Source: Salinimicrobium flavum
GTDB taxonomy: Bacteria > Bacteroidota > Bacteroidia > Flavobacteriales > Flavobacteriaceae
Direction of reading: 5' to 3'
Assembly: GCF_042684505.1 (NCBI RefSeq)
Contig: NZ_JBHULT010000012.1
Span: 117,492 to 181,491 of the forward strand
Length of the DNA: 64,000 bases
Shown: in pieces, positions 60,473-64,000 of the stretch
Layout: the number at the start of each line of letters is the position of its first letter
Numbering within the stretch: position 1 is the first letter of the stretch
The notes under the pieces: generated by a model
Database searches by the model: none
Told to the model about the DNA's origin: nothing
Seen by the model: the letters and a program-made list of their open reading frames with translations, nothing else
Position numbers and translations under genes: made by a program

Positions 60473-60513
60473 GAGTACCCCACACTGCTATTAATCTGTT
60501 AGTTAATAACTCC

Positions 60514-62877
60514 TTGAAACATTCTTTCCTCTTTCTGCTCCTTTTCTCCTTTAGTCTGGTCCAGGCTCAGGAAACCTATTTGTTGAACGGGGTGATAAAA
60601 GATGCCGGCAACAATGAAACCCTTAACGGAGTAAACTTATTCTTTCCTTCCCTATCAACGGGTACTGTGAGCAATGATTACGGTTTCTATTCCATTAGGC
60701 TTCCCGAAGGGGAACATCAAATATTCATAACCTATCTCGGCTACCAAACTATTTCCCAGAAAATTACCATTTCTGAAAACACCACCCTTAACTGGAGCCT
60801 GAACCAGGCGTCTGAAGATCTTGAAGAAGTGGTGATCATCGAGGATGTGGAGCGCCTTAATATTTCCCGCCCCCAAATGAGTGTTAATAGTTTGGAGATA
60901 AGCACCATTCAAAAATTACCGGTGGTTTTTGGAGAGGTTGATATTGTACGTTCCCTTTTGCTCCTTCCGGGAGTTTCAAATGCAGGAGAAGCTTCATCGG
61001 GTTTTAATGTGCGGGGTGGCGCTGCAGACCAAAATCTGATCTTGCTTGACGAAGCTACCATTTTTAATGCCAGTCACCTGTTTGGGTTATTCTCAGTTTT
61101 TAATCCGGACGCGATCAAGAATCTGAAACTTTACAAAGGAGGAATTCCCGCAGATTATGGCGGTAGGGTTTCCTCTGTTCTGGATATTTATCAAAAGGAT
61201 GGGAACAGCAGAAATTTTGAGGCGAACGGTGGGATTGGGTTGATCTCGAGCCGGCTACTTTTGCAGGGACCTATCCAGAAGGAGAAAAGTTCCTTCCTTA
61301 TAGGGGGGCGAAGTTCCTATGCACATTTGTTTCTGAAGTTGACAGACAATGAGAATTCAGCCTATTTCTATGACCTTAACACCAAACTAAGTTTCAGGCT
61401 GGACCAGCGTAATACATTACTTTTTTCAGGATACTTCGGAAGGGATGTTTTCAGGATAAGTGACAGTTTTGACAACACATACGGCAACGCAGTGTTCAAT
61501 TTGAGGTGGAACCATCTCCTGAAGGATAATATCTTCAGCAACCTTTCCCTCATATACAGTGATTATTATTACGGGCTAACCCTTGATTTTGTAGGGTTCA
61601 ACTGGAACAGCGGAATAAAAAATATGAACATTAAATACGACATAGATCATCACATCAACAGGAATCTCAGCCTTGATTATGGGGTTCATAATACCTATTA
61701 TGAATTTAACCCGGGGGAGATAGAACCGAGCAGCCCGACTTCAGGGATCAATGCTTCCAAATTGATAAAAAAATACGCTTTTGAAAATGCCTTTTATATC
61801 TCTGCGGAACAGAGGCTAACAAAAGATCTTACGGCAGAATACGGTTTAAGGTACAGCAGTTTTTTAAGATTGGGGCAAGAGGAGTTGAATCTTTATACTG
61901 ATGATAATCCCGTAGTTTATAATGAACGCTTCGGGATTTATGAGAAAGCCATTCCAACAGGAAGAAAGTCTTTGGATAGGGAAAAAGTTGAAAAGGCCTT
62001 TTCAAATTTAGAACCAAGGTTAGCGCTGGCCTACAGCTTCAATGAAAACGCCTCTGTAAAAGCGAGTTACAACAGGATGACCCAATACCTGCATCTTATC
62101 ACCAATACCAGCTCACCCACCCCCCTGGATGTATGGGCTCCCAGCGGACAATACATTGAACCACAGTCCCTTGACCAGGTAGCAGCCGGATATTATCAAA
62201 ATATTAAAGAAGAATTATATTCCCTGGAAGTAGAAGGTTTTATTAAGTTTCTAAAGAACCGGATTGATTACATTGACGGCGCTAATCTTATTGCCAACAA
62301 TGCCATTGAACAAGTGATTCTACCGGGAGAAGCAAGAGCCTATGGATTGGAAGTGCTGCTGAAGAAAAACAAGGGCGATTTTACGGGCTGGCTCGCCTAC
62401 ACCCTTTCCAGATCTGAACAAAAGACCCCCGGCAGGACATCTGCAGAACCGGGTATCAATAATTCCCAGTGGTACAATACCCCTTATGACAAAACCCATG
62501 ACCTATCTGTCACCGGGACATATGATCTAAATGATCGTTGGAGTCTCAACTCTAATTTTATTTTTCAAACCGGTCTGCCCACGACTTATCCTACCGGCCA
62601 GTATAGGTTTGAAAATTTAACCATTCCGGTTTATTCCCCAAGGAACAGTGACCGCCTTCCATCTTACCACAGGCTGGATCTTTCAGCAACTTATGAACGT
62701 CCTATTAATAAAAAAAGTTATGTTTCCTCCTGGACATTCGGACTTTATAATGTCTATTCACGTAAGAATGCGGCTTCAATGAACTTTAGAAGAAATGATG
62801 ATACAGGTGTCAATGAAGCGGTACGCTTATCCATTTTCGGGATCGTTCCTGCTGTGACTTATAATTTTAAATTTTGA
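60514..62877 (+). CDS. TonB-dependent outer membrane receptor with carboxypeptidase-like N-terminus
   Basis: 787 residues from a TTG start that opens a clear signal peptide (FLFLLLFSFSLVQAQ). A carboxypeptidase-regulatory-like domain (about 20-100, YLGYQTISQKITI) is followed by a plug domain (GFNVRGGAADQNLILLDEA near 165, GGIPADYGGR near 210) and a 22-strand beta-barrel ending in the aromatic KF typical of outer-membrane proteins. The next gene is a DUF4249 lipoprotein, a partner found with this receptor type, distinct from SusC/SusD pairs. Substrate unknown. Confidence 0.92.
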   Translation: MKHSFLFLLLFSFSLVQAQETYLLNGVIKDAGNNETLNGVNLFFPSLSTGTVSNDYGFYSIRLPEGEHQIFITYLGYQTISQKITISENTTLNWSLNQASEDLEEVVIIEDVERLNISRPQMSVNSLEISTIQKLPVVFGEVDIVRSLLLLPGVSNAGEASSGFNVRGGAADQNLILLDEATIFNASHLFGLFSVFNPDAIKNLKLYKGGIPADYGGRVSSVLDIYQKDGNSRNFEANGGIGLISSRLLLQGPIQKEKSSFLIGGRSSYAHLFLKLTDNENSAYFYDLNTKLSFRLDQRNTLLFSGYFGRDVFRISDSFDNTYGNAVFNLRWNHLLKDNIFSNLSLIYSDYYYGLTLDFVGFNWNSGIKNMNIKYDIDHHINRNLSLDYGVHNTYYEFNPGEIEPSSPTSGINASKLIKKYAFENAFYISAEQRLTKDLTAEYGLRYSSFLRLGQEELNLYTDDNPVVYNERFGIYEKAIPTGRKSLDREKVEKAFSNLEPRLALAYSFNENASVKASYNRMTQYLHLITNTSSPTPLDVWAPSGQYIEPQSLDQVAAGYYQNIKEELYSLEVEGFIKFLKNRIDYIDGANLIANNAIEQVILPGEARAYGLEVLLKKNKGDFTGWLAYTLSRSEQKTPGRTSAEPGINNSQWYNTPYDKTHDLSVTGTYDLNDRWSLNSNFIFQTGLPTTYPTGQYRFENLTIPVYSPRNSDRLPSYHRLDLSATYERPINKKSYVSSWTFGLYNVYSRKNAASMNFRRNDDTGVNEAVRLSIFGIVPAVTYNFKF

Positions 62878-62879
62878 CC

Positions 62880-63686
62880 ATGAAACTTCAGAAATTCCTA
62901 TTGGCAGTGTTATTTTCAGTGGGTTTCCTATCCTGCGAAGATGTGGTGGATGTTGAGCTTAAGGAATCAGCACCACGACTGGTGGTGGAAGCCTCCTTGC
63001 TTTGGGATGTAGATAAGGAAGAGAATACTCAATTCATCCGCCTTACCACCACCGCCCCCTTTTTCGAAGAAAATATACCGCCGGCCATAGACGCTACAGT
63101 TTCTGTAATGGATGACAACGGAAGGGAATATGTTTTTGAAGAGATGGCTGACGGAATCTTCAGGAACGACGAGATCGATCCCTCCCTGGAGTTAGAATAC
63201 ACCTTAATAATAGAATATGAAGGTGAGACATATTCTGCGACAGAGCCCTTGGTACCCACTCCGCAGCTTGATTTTGTCACGCAGGATAGGGGCGGATTCT
63301 CGGGAGATGACTATGAGTTTAAGGTCTATTATACAGATCCTGCAGAAATGCAGAATTATTATTTGTTCCGTTACGTGAACGACGATGTTAGCCTTCAGAT
63401 CTATGATGATGAGTTCACCAATGGGAACCGTACGTTCGCTTTTTTCAATGACGAAGATGCCAGTACCGGAGATATTGTAGCCTTTGAGATACAGGGCATT
63501 TCCCGAGGGTTCTATGAGTACATGTTCATCCTTCGCTCCCAGTCTGGCAGCAGTAACGGCGGGCCTTTTCAAACTCAGCCGGGTATTGTTAGAGGTAATA
63601 TTGTAAACATTACCAATCCCGATAATTTCGCCTTCGGATATTTCAGATTATCAGGAACCAACATGCTGCCCTACGTGGTGCAGTAG
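62880..63686 (+). CDS. DUF4249 lipoprotein, partner of the TonB receptor
   Basis: 268 residues from ATG 62880, two bases after the receptor stop; a TTG at 62874 is in frame but less likely. The lipoprotein signal SVGFLSCEDVV is followed by a beta-rich mature part. DUF4249 proteins regularly follow this class of TonB receptor and presumably bind the substrate at the cell surface. The end is natural, with the stop followed by a repeat-rich intergenic region. Confidence 0.87.
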   Translation: MKLQKFLLAVLFSVGFLSCEDVVDVELKESAPRLVVEASLLWDVDKEENTQFIRLTTTAPFFEENIPPAIDATVSVMDDNGREYVFEEMADGIFRNDEIDPSLELEYTLIIEYEGETYSATEPLVPTPQLDFVTQDRGGFSGDDYEFKVYYTDPAEMQNYYLFRYVNDDVSLQIYDDEFTNGNRTFAFFNDEDASTGDIVAFEIQGISRGFYEYMFILRSQSGSSNGGPFQTQPGIVRGNIVNITNPDNFAFGYFRLSGTNMLPYVVQ

Positions 63687-63753
63687 TCGGGAGTAACGGG
63701 TTGTAAATTCACGCTGGCATTCCTTCTACTAAGTCTTCTTGGTTAAGAGTTCC

Positions 63754-63868
63754 CCTCCTCAGTTGAGGAGGCCTGCCTGCCGCAGGCAGGGGTGGATCGG
63801 CCGTGAGGCCGAGACGGGGTGGTGCAGTTTCCGGAAAGAAGACCCTCCCCGTCCGCCGTAGGGCGGAC
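63754..63868. repeat. Composite palindromic element
   Basis: Four hairpins follow each other: CCTCCTCA/TGAGGAGG (63754-63771), CCTGCCTG/CAGGCAGG (63772-63790), TCGGCC/GGCCGA (63797-63812) and GTCCGCC/GGCGGAC (63851-63868). GACGGGGTGG after the third and CCCTCCCCGTC before the fourth are similar in reverse complement, so the unit also forms a larger inverted repeat. This resembles short intergenic palindromic elements scattered in flavobacterial genomes. Confidence 0.7.
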
Positions 63869-63901
63869 AGTCGTTTCCAGGTTTGAGTTTAGGGTATAAA
63901 A

Positions 63902-63933
63902 AAACCCTTCATCAAATTCATGATGAAGGGTTT
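63902..63933. terminator. Terminator-like hairpin at window end
   Basis: Perfect 13-base stem AAACCCTTCATCA / TGATGAAGGGTTT with a 6-base loop. A run of seven A before it and T/A after it make it usable in either direction; it may end a gene beyond the window on the minus strand. Confidence 0.7.
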
Positions 63934-63942
63934 AAAAGAAAG

Positions 63943-63962
63943 CCTGCCTGCCGGTAGGCAGG
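63943..63962. repeat. 20-bp near-perfect palindrome
   Basis: CCTGCCTGCCGGTAGGCAGG, one mismatched pair. It shares the CCTGCCTG/CAGG arms with the hairpin at 63772-63790. Confidence 0.75.
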
Positions 63963-63970
63963 GAGGCGAC

Positions 63971-63988
63971 CCCCGATAGCTATCGGGG
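63971..63988. repeat. 18-bp perfect palindrome
   Basis: CCCCGATAGCTATCGGGG. Outer arms GGGAG (63961-63965) and CTCCC (63989-63993) extend it. Candidate highly iterated palindrome of the genome. Confidence 0.75.
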
Positions 63989-64000
63989 CTCCCACAAGAT

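Larger units (their letters stand above)
63687..64000. other. Palindrome-rich intergenic region at window end
   Basis: About 314 bases without a gene, continuing beyond the window. It holds four palindromes in 63754-63868, a terminator-like hairpin (63902-63933) and two more palindromes (63943-63962, 63971-63988). GC content rises above the genome average in the palindrome blocks. Confidence 0.75.

Noticed and set aside
1..64000. tRNA, rRNA, prophage or transposase genes
   Set aside because: No cloverleaf, rRNA-like stretch, integrase or transposase motif was recognised. A covariance-model search would be decisive for RNA genes.

Overview
The window looks like chromosomal DNA of a Bacteroidota member, most likely a marine or halotolerant flavobacterium (family Flavobacteriaceae; a Gramella/Salegentibacter/Salinimicrobium-like genus is a guess). 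The evidence is the moderately AT-rich composition, promoters carrying the Bacteroidota -7 box TAnnTTTG rather than TATAAT, starts mostly without Shine-Dalgarno sequences, many lipoproteins, a TonB-dependent receptor with an N-terminal carboxypeptidase-like domain, a large one-chain PurL, and a zeaxanthin-type carotenoid operon. No rRNA, tRNA, CRISPR array, phage or transposase gene was seen. Most of the window is core chromosome. Accessory signals are limited to a four-helix-bundle gene inside a fad operon, heptamer repeat arrays, and a block of palindromes at the right end.

Region by region: 0-5 kb holds a phospho-sugar mutase (cut by the window edge), an MsbA-like ABC exporter, and an ECF sigma factor with two envelope proteins. 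5.2-15 kb holds a frameshifted BNR/Asp-box lipoprotein gene, an RsmB-type rRNA methyltransferase, a secreted endonuclease I with FN3 domains, purL and a large lipoprotein of unknown function. 15-22 kb holds a long-chain acyl-CoA ligase, a run of SGNH esterase, aldo/keto reductase and SMP-30 lactonase, then manA and a small carboxypeptidase-regulatory-domain protein. 22.3-28.8 kb is a MarR-controlled beta-oxidation operon (FadN-, FadA- and FadE-like) with a four-helix-bundle gene and phased 7-bp repeats in its gaps.

28.8-41.2 kb reads as a stress-protection block: a GH15 hydrolase divergent from a fused trehalose-phosphate synthase/phosphatase, YtxH protein, M28 peptidase, App1-type phosphatase, lipid kinase, a membrane-anchored acidic protein, PRC-barrel protein, hydrolase-OsmC fusion, Cu/Zn superoxide dismutase and a lipoprotein carbonic anhydrase. 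41.2-46.1 kb has a type II NADH dehydrogenase, a second ECF sigma factor with a membrane partner, an acyltransferase, a Nudix CoA pyrophosphatase and a cyclophilin. 46.1-53.0 kb is the MoxR/DUF58 membrane cluster (RDD, SpoIIM-like, membrane protein, DUF4129, DUF4350, MoxR ATPase, DUF58), widely conserved but poorly understood.

53.0-60.0 kb (minus strand) is a tightly packed eight-gene operon: CarH-like MerR/B12 photoreceptor, crtI, crtB, an unknown protein, crtZ, lycopene cyclase, a TspO-like membrane protein and a photolyase. It links a predicted light sensor to pigment synthesis and DNA photorepair. 60.2-63.7 kb has a small membrane protein and a TonB receptor/DUF4249 pair. The last 300 bases are intergenic and packed with palindromes.
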